Below are positions 1 to 6,136 of a DNA stretch of 28,162 bases, piece by piece (the first letter of the stretch is position 1; each line of letters starts with the position of its first letter). This DNA is from a virus. The stretch covers positions 1 to 28,162 of the IMG/VR virus record IMGVR_UViG_3300032086_003011; one strand, 5' to 3'. The notes below the pieces were generated by a model that worked only from the letters and a program-made list of their open reading frames with translations, searched no databases and was not told where the DNA came from. The position numbers and the translations under genes are program-made.

Positions 1-710
1 AAGTTGTAGCCTTTGCCGATAGGGCAGCCGAACTCAACGCCATCGTCATCTTGCATAAGAAACTTACCGATTAGACCGGTAAACTTGCCTTTGCCCGCTT
101 CATAACCAATAATAGTAGCCTCAGTGTCGTGAAAGTCTTTAAACTTTTGTAGGTTATACGAACGTTTGCATTCGTACGGACGGTCAAGACGAAGTATAGA
201 GCCTTCGTAACCGCTTGCTAAAAACCCATCAGTGTGCAAATTCAAAGCTTCTTCGTATTTGTTAACTTCATATGTGCTAACAAACTTAACGCAGTAACTT
301 ACTGGCAATTCCGCTTCAAGCCAAACAATACGGCTAGAAAATTTTGCCCGACGTAAAGCAGGGCCCGGAATGTAGTCGTAACAGTGAAATTGTACGTAAC
401 CAGCAGACTCAACACGATCACCTTCTTGAGGTTTCGTTTTGCGAACAAGTGAGATAATTTTTTCGAAATCATCTTTTAGTTCATGGTTGTACAATTCGCC
501 GTCGAGTACTACGTCTGGGTATTTTTCGAAGAACGGTTCAAGATTAGCAGTGATGTGGTGAATGTTCAGCCACTCTTTGCCTGTTCGTGAATAAGCACCG
601 TCTTTAGATATTACACAGCGTACGCCGTCTAGCTTTGGTTGCATAAAGACCTTCTCGGACCAGTCGACTTCTTTCTTGCCTACTTTGTATGCGAGCATTG
701 GTTGTATCAT
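1..710 (-). CDS. ATP-dependent DNA ligase (C-terminus beyond window)
   Basis: Seals nicks in duplex DNA through a lysine-AMP intermediate. The 236 visible residues carry the nucleotidyltransferase motifs in order: motif I K26-L-D-G-V-R31 (K26 is the adenylated lysine), a following S-R-T-G at 41-44, motif III L-D-G-E-L around 69-73, motif IV E169-G-S-I and motif V L-Q-K-F-K with K189 and K191. The start of the OB-fold domain follows (E-A-T-I-I-G-Y, about residue 197 on) before the left edge cuts it off. The start codon overlaps the stop of the upstream gene (ATGA), so it is translationally coupled as the last visible gene of the unit led by the promoter at 1229-1264. Family assignment is firm; the short size suggests the compact phage type that needs no extra DNA-binding domain. 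Confidence 0.93.
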   Translation of the reverse strand, partial: MIQPMLAYKVGKKEVDWSEKVFMQPKLDGVRCVISKDGAYSRTGKEWLNIHHITANLEPFFEKYPDVVLDGELYNHELKDDFEKIISLVRKTKPQEGDRVESAGYVQFHCYDYIPGPALRRAKFSSRIVWLEAELPVSYCVKFVSTYEVNKYEEALNLHTDGFLASGYEGSILRLDRPYECKRSYNLQKFKDFHDTEATIIGYEAGKGKFTGLIGKFLMQDDDGVEFGCPIGKGYN

Positions 711-991
711 AATTTACTTAATTTATTTTGTATTATTCTAATTTTGTTTTGTACTATTGAACACTTTTCGTACTCTTGCTTTTCTTCGTACTGCGACAAT
801 AGCGTCATAAGTCTAGCGAGTTCGGCTAATAACAATTGCTCTTGATCCTGCATTTGTACATAGCCGCCGCCAAACATTTTTTCTACGTCTGAGGTGAATT
901 GCTGATCCCATTCTTTTTGCTTTTCTATTAAGCCTTCCATAACAAGGGTAGCTACTCTCTCAGCTAGATAATCTAATTCTTTGTGCGTCAT
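707..991 (-). CDS. Hypothetical protein, UVR-like helical C-terminus
   Basis: A 94-residue mostly helical, charged protein of unknown function. The last 40 residues (A-R-L-M-T-L-L-S-Q-Y-E-E-K then E-Y-E-K-C and I-I-Q-N-K-L) resemble the helical hairpin of UvrB/UvrC-type UVR motifs; this is a pattern similarity only. It lies between the KTSC gene (TAATG stop/start overlap upstream) and the ligase (ATGA overlap downstream), which suggests co-translation in a small DNA-metabolism unit. Confidence 0.75.
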   Translation of the reverse strand: MTHKELDYLAERVATLVMEGLIEKQKEWDQQFTSDVEKMFGGGYVQMQDQEQLLLAELARLMTLLSQYEEKQEYEKCSIVQNKIRIIQNKLSKL

Positions 992-1215
992 TAAGCTATT
1001 TTCTTATATTGCCATTGGCCAATGATATGGTTATTAATGAATTTACCTTTAGATGTAGCATTAAATAAGCCATGCCAATAAAAAGCTGGTACACGCTCAT
1101 AGCTATATATACCACCACTTTTGTAAAATAGTTTTAGTCGCTTAGTTACATTGTTATATTGTGCATCATGTATACACTCGGAGTCAACTAAGACTTTTTC
1201 AATTATATTACTCAT
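991..1215 (-). CDS. KTSC-domain protein
   Basis: A 74-residue protein matching the KTSC domain across its whole length: an N-terminal strand with D-A-Q-Y, then L-K-L-F-Y-K-S-G-G-I-Y-S-Y (28-39), V-P at 42-43, and A-T-S-K-G-K-F-I-N near residues 53-61. KTSC domains occur alone in many phage genomes or fused to nucleic-acid enzymes; their biochemical role is not established. First gene of its unit: the promoter element at 1229-1264 ends 13 bases before the ATG, and the leader is purely AT-rich with no Shine-Dalgarno. Confidence 0.85.
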   Translation of the reverse strand: MSNIIEKVLVDSECIHDAQYNNVTKRLKLFYKSGGIYSYERVPAFYWHGLFNATSKGKFINNHIIGQWQYKKIA

Positions 1216-1228
1216 AGTTTTAATTTAT

Positions 1229-1264
1229 TATATTATCGATTGTACTTCGTATTAAGTTTGTAAA
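1229..1264 (-). promoter_or_regulatory. Phage promoter element P1
   Basis: Minus-strand TTTACAAA-N3-AATACGAA-N6-TCGATAATATA, a perfect match to the consensus of nine copies. Contains TAATACGA, identical to the upstream box of T7-class promoters, but with a longer gap to the TA-rich box. Leads the unit KTSC gene - 707..991 - DNA ligase. Confidence 0.85.
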
Positions 1265-1266
1265 TT

Positions 1267-1881
1267 TTAATGGAATACTAATCCCACTTTATGGTTTTTA
1301 CTGAACCACTTCGTTGCGTATAGATCTATGCTAGAAGCATCCACATAGCCACTAGAAACGAGGCTGCTAGTAGCAGTAAATATTTTTGTATGTCGGTGTT
1401 TTCGTTCATTTATTAAATGTTTTTGTTTTCCTGAATCGGAAAAAATTATATCATAATTATCTGGTAATGAGGTTTTTAGCATCATATCTACCATATTGGT
1501 GTAACTGTAAAACCTTACGTTTGGGTTGTGTATAGCAACTTCAATCCACTTTTTTAGATATGCGGGTGAATAGTAATCTCCGCTATCATGGACTCTGACG
1601 TAATCAGGTTTCTTCTTACGTATTTCAGCATTCATAGCTTCAACAAAGTTGTCAGTCTTTGTTAACTCATAACGCTTTTCAAACGCAGGCTTTACGTTAC
1701 TCCAGATGTAGGCTCCCTTCTTGGCATAGCAGAACTTTACGCAAGTATCCGCCATGGGGCACGTCAGTTTTCCGCTGGCACTTTTGTACGCGGGTATACC
1801 GAAGTTAAATACCCTGAGCCCTAATTCTTTACTGGTCTTTTTTAATTTACTATTTTGTGTCAGTAGATTCATAGTAGTCAA
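1267..1881 (-). CDS. Gp88-like phage protein (Cys cluster, HDSGD motif)
   Basis: A 204-residue protein resembling the mycobacteriophage gene product 88 family. Visible signatures are F-G-I-P near 27-30, a cysteine cluster C41-P-M-A-D-T-C47-x3-C51-Y-A, V-R-V-H-D-S-G-D-Y at 95-103 and F-Y-S-Y-T-N at 124-129. Three closely spaced cysteines plus conserved H/D residues suggest a metal site; function is unknown. It overlaps the end of the upstream gene by about 30 bases in another frame; the second Met (1872) is an alternative start. Last gene of the unit led by P2, ending just before P1. Confidence 0.8.
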   Translation of the reverse strand: MTTMNLLTQNSKLKKTSKELGLRVFNFGIPAYKSASGKLTCPMADTCVKFCYAKKGAYIWSNVKPAFEKRYELTKTDNFVEAMNAEIRKKKPDYVRVHDSGDYYSPAYLKKWIEVAIHNPNVRFYSYTNMVDMMLKTSLPDNYDIIFSDSGKQKHLINERKHRHTKIFTATSSLVSSGYVDASSIDLYATKWFSKNHKVGLVFH

Positions 1882-2050
1882 TTATTTTTTCAATATCATC
1901 TTCCATATCCACAATCTCCCGTGCTAATTCTAACACGTTTTTGAATCCACGTAATTCATAATCACTGAATTCATATACGTCACGCTCTTCGATCGCGTAA
2001 ACGCAGTCTTGCATATCTTTCGCCGTGTTCTCGAAGCGGCAGTAACTCAT
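1850..2050 (-). CDS. Conserved small phage protein (MSYCRFEN type)
   Basis: A 66-residue acidic protein starting M-S-Y-C-R-F-E-N, a beginning I recall from small hypothetical proteins of aquatic phages. I therefore prefer this start to an upstream in-frame ATG at 2059. No catalytic motif is visible. The C-terminal half is helical and acidic (D-M-E-D-D-I-E-K-I-I-D-Y-Y). Its 3' end overlaps the Gp88-like gene. Confidence 0.75.
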   Translation of the reverse strand: MSYCRFENTAKDMQDCVYAIEERDVYEFSDYELRGFKNVLELAREIVDMEDDIEKIIDYYESTDTK

Positions 2051-2069
2051 ATTTGGCATAATTTTAGTA

Positions 2070-2342
2070 TTAGTCTAGCAATACCATATAGGCTTCAATA
2101 TTGTTTTTCTGAAACCAACGTAGTGCTTTATGAAAATCATTAATTTGTTTACTTGTTACAGTTTTTGGTGCAACTTCCATTACATACTGGCTACCCATAA
2201 TAAAATCGTACATAGATAGCTCAATACCGTTTAATGTATATCTTTCACCGCTAAACGGATTTGTTACGGTTTCACCTTTATCGTATATCGTGCCTTGAAA
2301 CCATTTAGGCACTGACTGTTTCGTCTTCTGTTTCGTACTCAT
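2070..2342 (-). CDS. Hypothetical protein
   Basis: About 90 residues, basic N-terminus (S-T-K-Q-K-T-K-Q) then a compact region with V-P-K-W-F-Q-G-T-I-Y-D-K-G and N-P-F-S-G. Unknown function. I chose the ATG at 2342, preceded by an A/G-rich stretch (GAAGAAGG); an in-frame ATG at 2354 is the alternative. The start lies inside the 3' end of the upstream gene (38-base overlap), typical of this tightly packed unit. Confidence 0.7.
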   Translation of the reverse strand: MSTKQKTKQSVPKWFQGTIYDKGETVTNPFSGERYTLNGIELSMYDFIMGSQYVMEVAPKTVTSKQINDFHKALRWFQKNNIEAYMVLLD

Positions 2343-2766
2343 AACCTTCTTCAATTAATTCGTTTTCAATTTCTTTTTTCTTATCATTATAATAGTCGTC
2401 GTATACTTCTTCAACCACTTCTTGAAAAGCATAGTCTTCGTCATCAAGCTGGTCGTAGTATATACTAGCGCCATCGATCATAGCGTCAGCCATTTTTTCT
2501 AGCCAGTCGTTATCGTAATAGTATATGTCTTCGCTCACATTTGGGTTACGATCATTGTCGGTTGCAATCCATACTTCATAGCCATCAGCAGTTGTTTCAG
2601 TATAAAACATCATGTCAGGTCGGTTTGGCCAGTTGCTAGTTATCTTAAAATCAAAGTGATTAGCTATAGTTTTAAGCATGTAATCATGGTCTAAGTCTTC
2701 TCTCTCGAGTACGTTAATTTTACGTAGTCTTGTCTCGATCAATTCGTCAGTTAGTATCTTACTCAT
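2305..2766 (-). CDS. Hypothetical acidic protein
   Basis: A 153-residue strongly acidic protein with many Asp/Glu and Tyr residues in its second half (for example Y-Y-Y-D-N-D and Q-L-D-D-E-D-Y-A). The charge pattern is reminiscent of DNA-mimic or binding-inhibitor proteins, but no family is recognised and that is only a guess. It overlaps the upstream gene by 8 bases and the downstream gene by 38. Confidence 0.75.
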   Translation of the reverse strand: MSKILTDELIETRLRKINVLEREDLDHDYMLKTIANHFDFKITSNWPNRPDMMFYTETTADGYEVWIATDNDRNPNVSEDIYYYDNDWLEKMADAMIDGASIYYDQLDDEDYAFQEVVEEVYDDYYNDKKKEIENELIEEGYEYETEDETVSA

Positions 2767-3013
2767 AGTCTTTGGATATTAAAATGTTATCACCGTATTT
2801 AAAATCCCACGCTGAAACTCTCATAAGTTCAATGTTGGCAAATGTGTATAGCGAGCTAATGTCACTAATTTTTAGGTCCATGTAAAACGTAGTGCTTGAA
2901 AACGCTTTAACTATAGAGTCTATAGATGATTCGTACTTGTCATTGTCGGGCGAATGTAATGCCTCTTTGATTTCAGGCTTTAGCCTTTCGTAAATTGTAA
3001 GTCTTTTACTCAT
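2759..3013 (-). CDS. Hypothetical protein
   Basis: 84 residues (starts M-S-K-R-L-T-I-Y-E-R-L), no recognised domain. First gene of the five-gene unit led by P2. The promoter TA box ends 16 bases before the ATG, leaving a short A/T-only leader. Confidence 0.75.
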   Translation of the reverse strand: MSKRLTIYERLKPEIKEALHSPDNDKYESSIDSIVKAFSSTTFYMDLKISDISSLYTFANIELMRVSAWDFKYGDNILISKDYE

Positions 3014-3028
3014 ATTTGTTTTAATTTA

Positions 3029-3235
3029 TTATATTATCGATTCTTGTTCGTATTGAATTTGTAAATTTTCTAACGCTATTTTATAGCCATACTGGATAGC
3101 CATTTGCATTAGTATTAGTGAGCCTTGACCGCATCCGTCGGCAAAGTTCTCTAATTGTTCCCTGTTTTCAGGCGTTGCTACAATAACTCGATCAAGCTTC
3201 GCCATTTCGCTTTTTATATATTTATTTATTTCCAT
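3029..3235 (-). CDS. Hypothetical protein following the tRNA-like element
   Basis: 68 residues (M-E-I-N-K-Y-I-K-S-E-M), helical, unknown function; central P-E-N-R-E-Q-L-E and a G-C-G-Q-G turn. The start codon lies only two bases after the discriminator base of the tRNA-like element at 3238-3332, so cutting of that element at its 3' end would leave a nearly leaderless message. The C-terminus is encoded by promoter P2. Confidence 0.7.
   Translation of the reverse strand: MEINKYIKSEMAKLDRVIVATPENREQLENFADGCGQGSLILMQMAIQYGYKIALENLQIQYEQESII
3030..3065 (-). promoter_or_regulatory. Phage promoter element P2
   Basis: Minus-strand TTTACAAA-N3-AATACGAA-N6-TCGATAATATA, all boxes perfect. It lies entirely within the 3' coding end of the gene at 3029-3235, whose last residues (Q-I-Q-Y-E-Q-E-S-I-I) are encoded by the promoter. 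Leads the unit 3013 to 1267. Confidence 0.85.
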
Positions 3236-3237
3236 AG

Positions 3238-3332
3238 TGGACGTGGCAGGAATCGAACCTGCGTTATTGTTCTGTCAGCTCCGGCGTACTCACCTTCATA
3301 GCCCAGTGCTACAATCTAACCATTTCACGCCC
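3238..3332 (-). ncRNA. tRNA-like element (acceptor stem and T arm, no canonical D/anticodon arms)
   Basis: On the minus strand the 3' end has a perfect T arm (GCAGG, loop TTCGATT, CCTGC) followed by CACGTCC and discriminator A. The 5' end GGGCGTG pairs with CACGTCC over all 7 positions (one G-U). The 63 bases between do not form a normal D arm or a 7-base anticodon loop. Instead ATTGT-AGC can pair with GCT...ACAAT, leaving AAATGGTTAG as an unpaired D-loop-like linker, and GGTG-AGTA-CGCC forms an inner hairpin. An acceptor-T arm half with a long helix in place of the anticodon arm recalls the tRNA domain of tmRNA, but I see no tag reading frame. Alternatives: a decayed tRNA, or one with an insertion. 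CCA is not encoded. Confidence 0.6.
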
Positions 3333-3689
3333 ATATTCCCTCACTTGTTTTCAACCTAAAAGGCTTGGTGCTTTGTAGCACATGTTTCCCGTGAGGGACG
3401 GCTGCACACCGGTATGCATGCCGATTTCAAGTATGCTCGTATGTTTTTCGGTCGAGTTACAGCACCACACTCGTGCCCATACCTGTATATTTGAGAGGCG
3501 GACGGGACTGGAATGTTAGGAATGCACGTCATTTACTAGTATGTACCCTGACTTATATCCTTTTCTCTGTTTTATCCCGTCTTTCTGGCAATTCACTTAT
3601 GTGGTTTCCCCTAATTAAGCTACTCGTCCTTCCAACCTTAAACCTCTCTTTAGTGTGTCAAACATCCTTTCTGCTGAGTGGGAAACACA
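3333..3689 (-). ncRNA. Gene-free stretch, possible structured RNA
   Basis: About 357 bp between the zinc-finger gene and the tRNA-like element, with no convincing reading frame on either strand and visibly more G+C than the flanking genes. Inverted repeats: TAGTGTGT/ACACACTA (3651-3658 with 3685-3692), a 7-bp pair 3501-3507 with 3575-3581, CGAGT/ACTCG (3453-3457 with 3469-3473), and a 7-bp stem 3338-3344 with 3391-3397 enclosing GTGCT/AGCAC (3368-3372 with 3377-3381). Individual 7-bp pairings are not rare by chance, so this is a candidate only. The strand is inferred from the tRNA-like 3' end and from a G-U pair that works only on the minus strand. It would be transcribed from P3. Confidence 0.4.
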
Positions 3690-3878
3690 CTATTTACGCC
3701 GCCAAGCTCTGTGTACTGATGCACTTACTTCTTGGCTGACAATTTGTATTGTATTACCTGTTTTGTGAGTTATAATCGGTACATAACTGTAGTCTTCAAC
3801 AGTACTACAAGGTACACATGTTTTATAACCATATTCTAATCTAATAGGGTGCACTTCAGTGCCACATTTACAATACAT
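3690..3878 (-). CDS. Small DksA/TraR-type zinc-finger protein
   Basis: 62 residues with a four-cysteine zinc-finger pattern C3-x-C5-G ... C21-V-P-C24 and the spacing and sequence flavour (C-G-T-E-V-H-P-I-R-L-E) of DksA/TraR zinc fingers, followed by I-T-H-K-T-G-N-T-I-Q-I-V and a basic tail R-A-W-R-R-K. DksA-like proteins bind the RNA polymerase secondary channel. This one lacks the long coiled coil, so it may instead be a nucleic-acid-binding finger. First gene after P3; its stop codon forms part of an 8-bp inverted repeat that begins the non-coding stretch. Confidence 0.75.
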   Translation of the reverse strand: MYCKCGTEVHPIRLEYGYKTCVPCSTVEDYSYVPIITHKTGNTIQIVSQEVSASVHRAWRRK

Positions 3879-3900
3879 AGTTTTGTTTTTTTGTTACATA

Positions 3901-3936
3901 TATATTATCGATTTGTGTTCGTATTAGCTTTGTAAA
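3901..3936 (-). promoter_or_regulatory. Phage promoter element P3
   Basis: Minus-strand TTTACAAA-N3-AATACGAA-N6-TCGATAATATA, perfect boxes, includes TAATACGA. Begins at the stop codon of the upstream 45-residue gene. Leads the zinc-finger gene, the non-coding stretch with the tRNA-like element, and the gene at 3029-3235. Confidence 0.85.
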
Positions 3937-4074
3937 TTATTTTGAGTCACTTATCATTCTTCGTACGGCATTGCGTTTAAAATAATCTAACTCTGATTTC
4001 ATTTGTTTAATTTTTTGGTTAAGGTTAAAAACCTCAGTCTCTAGAGCCTTGACTCTTGCTTCGTTGTATTCCAT
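3937..4074 (-). CDS. Small coiled-coil protein
   Basis: 45 residues, starting M-E-Y-N-E-A-R-V-K-A-L-E. Heptad-spaced hydrophobics (V-K-A-L-E-T-E-V-F-N-L-N, then I-K-Q-M-K-S-E-L) predict a coiled coil, followed by a basic end (F-K-R-N-A-V-R-R). Function unknown. The start is 3 bases after the stop of the upstream gene, and the stop abuts P3. Last gene of the unit led by P4. Confidence 0.65.
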   Translation of the reverse strand: MEYNEARVKALETEVFNLNQKIKQMKSELDYFKRNAVRRMISDSK

Positions 4075-4077
4075 AAC

Positions 4078-4212
4078 TTATTGATATTGTGCGGCTTGCC
4101 ACTGTGGCATACCAGAATTATACCTTTCCCAATATTGTCTTTCTAACGCTTCGATCTGCGCTCTCGTTATTTTGTGATGCGAAAATTTACGTTTTTTTCT
4201 TCGTTTGTTCAT
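4078..4212 (-). CDS. Small basic hypothetical protein
   Basis: 44 residues. The N-terminus is very basic (M-N-K-R-R-K-K-R-K), then a predicted helix R-A-Q-I-E-A-L-E-R-Q-Y-W-E-R-Y. Likely nucleic-acid binding, by charge only. I chose the ATG at 4212 because it overlaps the 3' end of the upstream gene slightly; longer in-frame starts would run through that gene. Confidence 0.6.
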   Translation of the reverse strand: MNKRRKKRKFSHHKITRAQIEALERQYWERYNSGMPQWQAAQYQ

Positions 4213-4378
4213 ACATTTTAGCGATTGCGACGCGCATGACGTGGCTGTGTATAGCATTGTAGTCATCTCCGTCTTGTTCAAAATCCGATAGTTGCCAATC
4301 GACACTATCATACATCAATTCCATTGTGACGTCCGCAATACCTTGTGCGATTTCGTCAAGTTCTTTCATTTTACTCAT
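4187..4378 (-). CDS. Hypothetical acidic protein
   Basis: 63 residues (M-S-K-M-K-E-L-D-E-I), helical with an acidic centre (S-D-F-E-Q-D-G-D-D-Y) and a lysine-rich tail. Unknown function. The ATG overlaps the stop of the upstream gene (TAATG), indicating coupling. Confidence 0.7.
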   Translation of the reverse strand: MSKMKELDEIAQGIADVTMELMYDSVDWQLSDFEQDGDDYNAIHSHVMRVAIAKMYEQTKKKT

Positions 4379-4623
4379 TAGTTGCCATTTTCTACAAATT
4401 TATATTTGCTTACCATCCAATCACAGTTTTTAAGTCTATGGCCCGCACCGGTTAAAAATGCTTCTATAACCTCGCTGTTATCATCAAGGTCGCTTATGTC
4501 ATAACGAAACACTCTATTGCCTTCGTCATAATCAAACACAAATACATACTGTGCTTTTTGGTGGTATGGCGTTGAATTATTTTCTTCTTGCATCTCGTGC
4601 CATTTAGTTATTGTATCACTCAT
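4378..4623 (-). CDS. Hypothetical protein
   Basis: 81 residues with an alternating hydrophobic strand Y-V-F-V-F-D-Y-D and an acidic loop D-I-S-D-L-D-D-N. No recognised family. Starts two bases after the upstream gene stops and overlaps the next start (TAATG). Confidence 0.7.
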   Translation of the reverse strand: MSDTITKWHEMQEENNSTPYHQKAQYVFVFDYDEGNRVFRYDISDLDDNSEVIEAFLTGAGHRLKNCDWMVSKYKFVENGN

Positions 4624-4625
4624 AA

Positions 4626-4892
4626 TTAGTCTCCTGTGTAATCGCCGGGTTTTTTACTTGCATAATATGCTTCACATCCGGCATCGTGCAGCTTACGCAG
4701 TCTCACATACTTGTCGTGATTGTCGATAAAGTCGTCAATACGAGCTTTCATTTCTTCTTCCGATTGGGCAGGCAAGTAGCTAACATTGTATGGCGAAAAA
4801 TTAAATTCTGTACAACCATAGCCGCTAGCTTGCTCACCGCTCCAAGTCGTCCACTCTTTGTAGTGGTACGGAATACCCCTATGCAAAAGCAT
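4626..4892 (-). CDS. Hypothetical protein
   Basis: 88 residues, rich in Tyr and Trp (G-I-P-Y-H-Y-K-E-W-T-T-W-S-G), with a helical middle (S-E-E-E-M-K-A-R-I-D-D-F-I-D). No known domain. The start lies 14 bases inside the end of the upstream gene. Confidence 0.7.
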   Translation of the reverse strand: MLLHRGIPYHYKEWTTWSGEQASGYGCTEFNFSPYNVSYLPAQSEEEMKARIDDFIDNHDKYVRLRKLHDAGCEAYYASKKPGDYTGD

Positions 4893-5085
4893 CCCAAATA
4901 GTCTTTTTGTCTTCTACATAAGTTAGGCCTTTGTAGTTGAACCATTGATAAATTCCGTCTTTATCTTTGTCTTCATCGTATTTGAAACCAAATGAAGGTG
5001 GTAAGCTACCGATAAGATAAGGTTTGTAAGTAACTCCGTTGAGTTTAATTTTTTTGTTTGTGGTAAATTTAATTGTATTTTGCAT
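4879..5085 (-). CDS. Hypothetical protein
   Basis: 68 residues, beta-rich with K-L-N-G-V-T-Y-K-P-Y-L-I-G and repeated K-D-K-D. Unknown function. First of six tightly packed genes driven by P4; the leader between promoter and ATG is about 26 bases of A and T. Confidence 0.7.
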   Translation of the reverse strand: MQNTIKFTTNKKIKLNGVTYKPYLIGSLPPSFGFKYDEDKDKDGIYQWFNYKGLTYVEDKKTIWDAFA

Positions 5086-5111
5086 AGTAAATTATTTATT
5101 TTTTATTCAAT

Positions 5112-5147
5112 TATATTATCGATTTGTATTCGTGTTTAGTTTGTAAA
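5112..5147 (-). promoter_or_regulatory. Phage promoter element P4
   Basis: Minus-strand TTTACAAA-N3-AACACGAA-N6-TCGATAATATA (one change in the middle box). It overlaps the last codons (S-F-T-N-stop) of the gene at 5136-5387. Leads six genes from 5085 to 3937. Confidence 0.83.
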
Positions 5148-5387
5148 ACTTCCATCGTGATACATAGTGTGAACTCTTTCCGATCGCCCTTGAGCCTCCC
5201 ATATTTTGTTATGAGAGTAGGAACGACCCTTGCTACCTGCGCCTTTGCCTTTAATGTACATTCGGTTGTACTCTTTTTCAGTTAGACCTCTGCATTGACC
5301 TTCATTGGCATGCTTAATTCGGTGCTTTCTATTTCGTTCACTTCTTGAGTTTTTAACGTACTCACACGCTTCTTTCATTGTCATCAT
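5136..5387 (-). CDS. Hypothetical basic protein
   Basis: 83 residues, basic and polar (S-R-S-E-R-N-R-K-H-R-I-K-H), with G-K-G-A-G-S-K-G-R in the middle; probably nucleic-acid binding by composition. Three Met codons lie close together at the start; 5387 overlaps the upstream stop (ATGATGA). The last residues S-F-T-N are encoded by P4. Confidence 0.68.
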   Translation of the reverse strand: MMTMKEACEYVKNSRSERNRKHRIKHANEGQCRGLTEKEYNRMYIKGKGAGSKGRSYSHNKIWEAQGRSERVHTMYHDGSFTN

Positions 5388-5533
5388 AGTTTAGTTCTTA
5401 TAGTTTTACACGCGTCTAACCGTTCTTGCCACTCATCACCGCATTCCCGCTCTTCCATTAAATATTGTATGTGTTCTTCCATATGGTCTAAAGCGACCAG
5501 CAACACATTTTTTTCTATATTCGTTAGTTTCAT
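5384..5533 (-). CDS. Small helical hypothetical protein
   Basis: 49 residues: M-K-L-T-N-I-E-K-N-V-L-L-V-A-L-D-H-M-E-E and so on, ending T-I-R-T-K-L. A two-helix acidic protein of unknown function. The start overlaps the upstream stop (ATGA), the end overlaps the next start. Confidence 0.68.
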   Translation of the reverse strand: MKLTNIEKNVLLVALDHMEEHIQYLMEERECGDEWQERLDACKTIRTKL

Positions 5534-5787
5534 TTTACATTTCGTTTTACCCAGTTAATAATATATTCAAGGCGATCGAGTTCGTTAGGTATAAGTATAC
5601 GCTCATACATAGGAAAGTAATTACCTTTTGTTTTAGGTGGTACTTTTCGTACTCGATTTATTTGGTACAATCGGTCGTGACGTTTACAGTCAATTCGGAC
5701 ATAACCTGATTGGTAAGATTTTAGTTTGCGACCGTCATTTAGTAAGAACGTAGCGGTTCCGTTATTATTTATTTCTATTAGTTTCAT
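5530..5787 (-). CDS. Hypothetical protein
   Basis: 85 residues, beta-rich N-terminus (M-K-L-I-E-I-N-N-N-G-T-A-T-F-L-L) and a basic central part (C-K-R-H-D-R-L-Y-Q-I-N-R-V-R-K). Unknown function. An in-frame ATG at 5793 lies within the TA box of P5, so 5787 is the more plausible start even though it leaves almost no leader. Confidence 0.68.
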   Translation of the reverse strand: MKLIEINNNGTATFLLNDGRKLKSYQSGYVRIDCKRHDRLYQINRVRKVPPKTKGNYFPMYERILIPNELDRLEYIINWVKRNVK

Positions 5788-5792
5788 ACACA

Positions 5793-5828
5793 TATATTAT
5801 CGTTAGGTAATCGTATTATCTTTGTAAA
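5793..5828 (-). promoter_or_regulatory. Phage promoter element P5
   Basis: Minus-strand TTTACAAA-N3-AATACGAT-N6-ACGATAATATA, includes TAATACGA. It encodes the last residues (Q-I-Y-K-D-N-T-I-T) of the gene at 5803-6000. Leads three genes (5787 to 5136). Confidence 0.83.
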
Positions 5829-6000
5829 TTTGATTCATCAAATCCTCAATTAACATCTCTTCAGTTTCTCCATCTTCTAAGTCACATTCGTACTCTACGA
5901 ATAAGGTTACATCTTGTAATACTTTGTCTTTGCTATCATAGACACTTTGGAGTTTAAAGTGGTCTAAGGTATCTTCATTCCAATAAAACTTATTTTCCAT
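5803..6000 (-). CDS. Hypothetical acidic protein
   Basis: 65 residues, starting M-E-N-K-F-Y-W-N-E-D, acidic (D-L-E-D-G-E-T-E-E-M-L-I-E-D-L). Start chosen at 6000, one base after the stop of the upstream gene; a longer frame would overlap that gene. The C-terminal residues come from promoter P5. Confidence 0.68.
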   Translation of the reverse strand: MENKFYWNEDTLDHFKLQSVYDSKDKVLQDVTLFVEYECDLEDGETEEMLIEDLMNQIYKDNTIT

Positions 6001-6001
6001 A

Positions 6002-6136
6002 TTATTTAAATTTAGCCGCAACTTCGCGAATTTCTTGTTTGTCTTCGCTATCTAAACCTTCAGTTTGATTAGCGTACATTCTTAATACATAGTGTACAAA
6101 GGCAGCATCGGATTCAGTGAGTTTAATAGTTCTCAT
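6002..6136 (-). CDS. Small hypothetical protein
   Basis: 44 residues (M-R-T-I-K-L-T-E-S-D-A-A-F-V-H-Y and so on, ending V-A-A-K-F-K). Helical, with a cluster E-G-L-D-S-E-D-K-Q-E-I. Unknown function. ATGA overlap with the upstream gene and one base before the next start. Confidence 0.65.
   Translation of the reverse strand: MRTIKLTESDAAFVHYVLRMYANQTEGLDSEDKQEIREVAAKFK

Noticed and set aside
3238-3690. tmRNA covering the whole gene-free stretch
   Set aside because: The 3' domain fits, but no tag frame ending in Ala-Ala and no matching 5' acceptor strand further upstream was found; the best acceptor partner is only 95 bases away.
3333-3690. RNase P RNA or group I intron
   Set aside because: Short matches such as GACAGAAC or GGGGAAACC occur, but the conserved core blocks are not present in the right order.
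3473-3739. Rightward frame of 88 residues in the non-coding stretch
   Set aside because: Begins with GTG and runs antisense into the zinc-finger gene; hydrophobic composition looks random.
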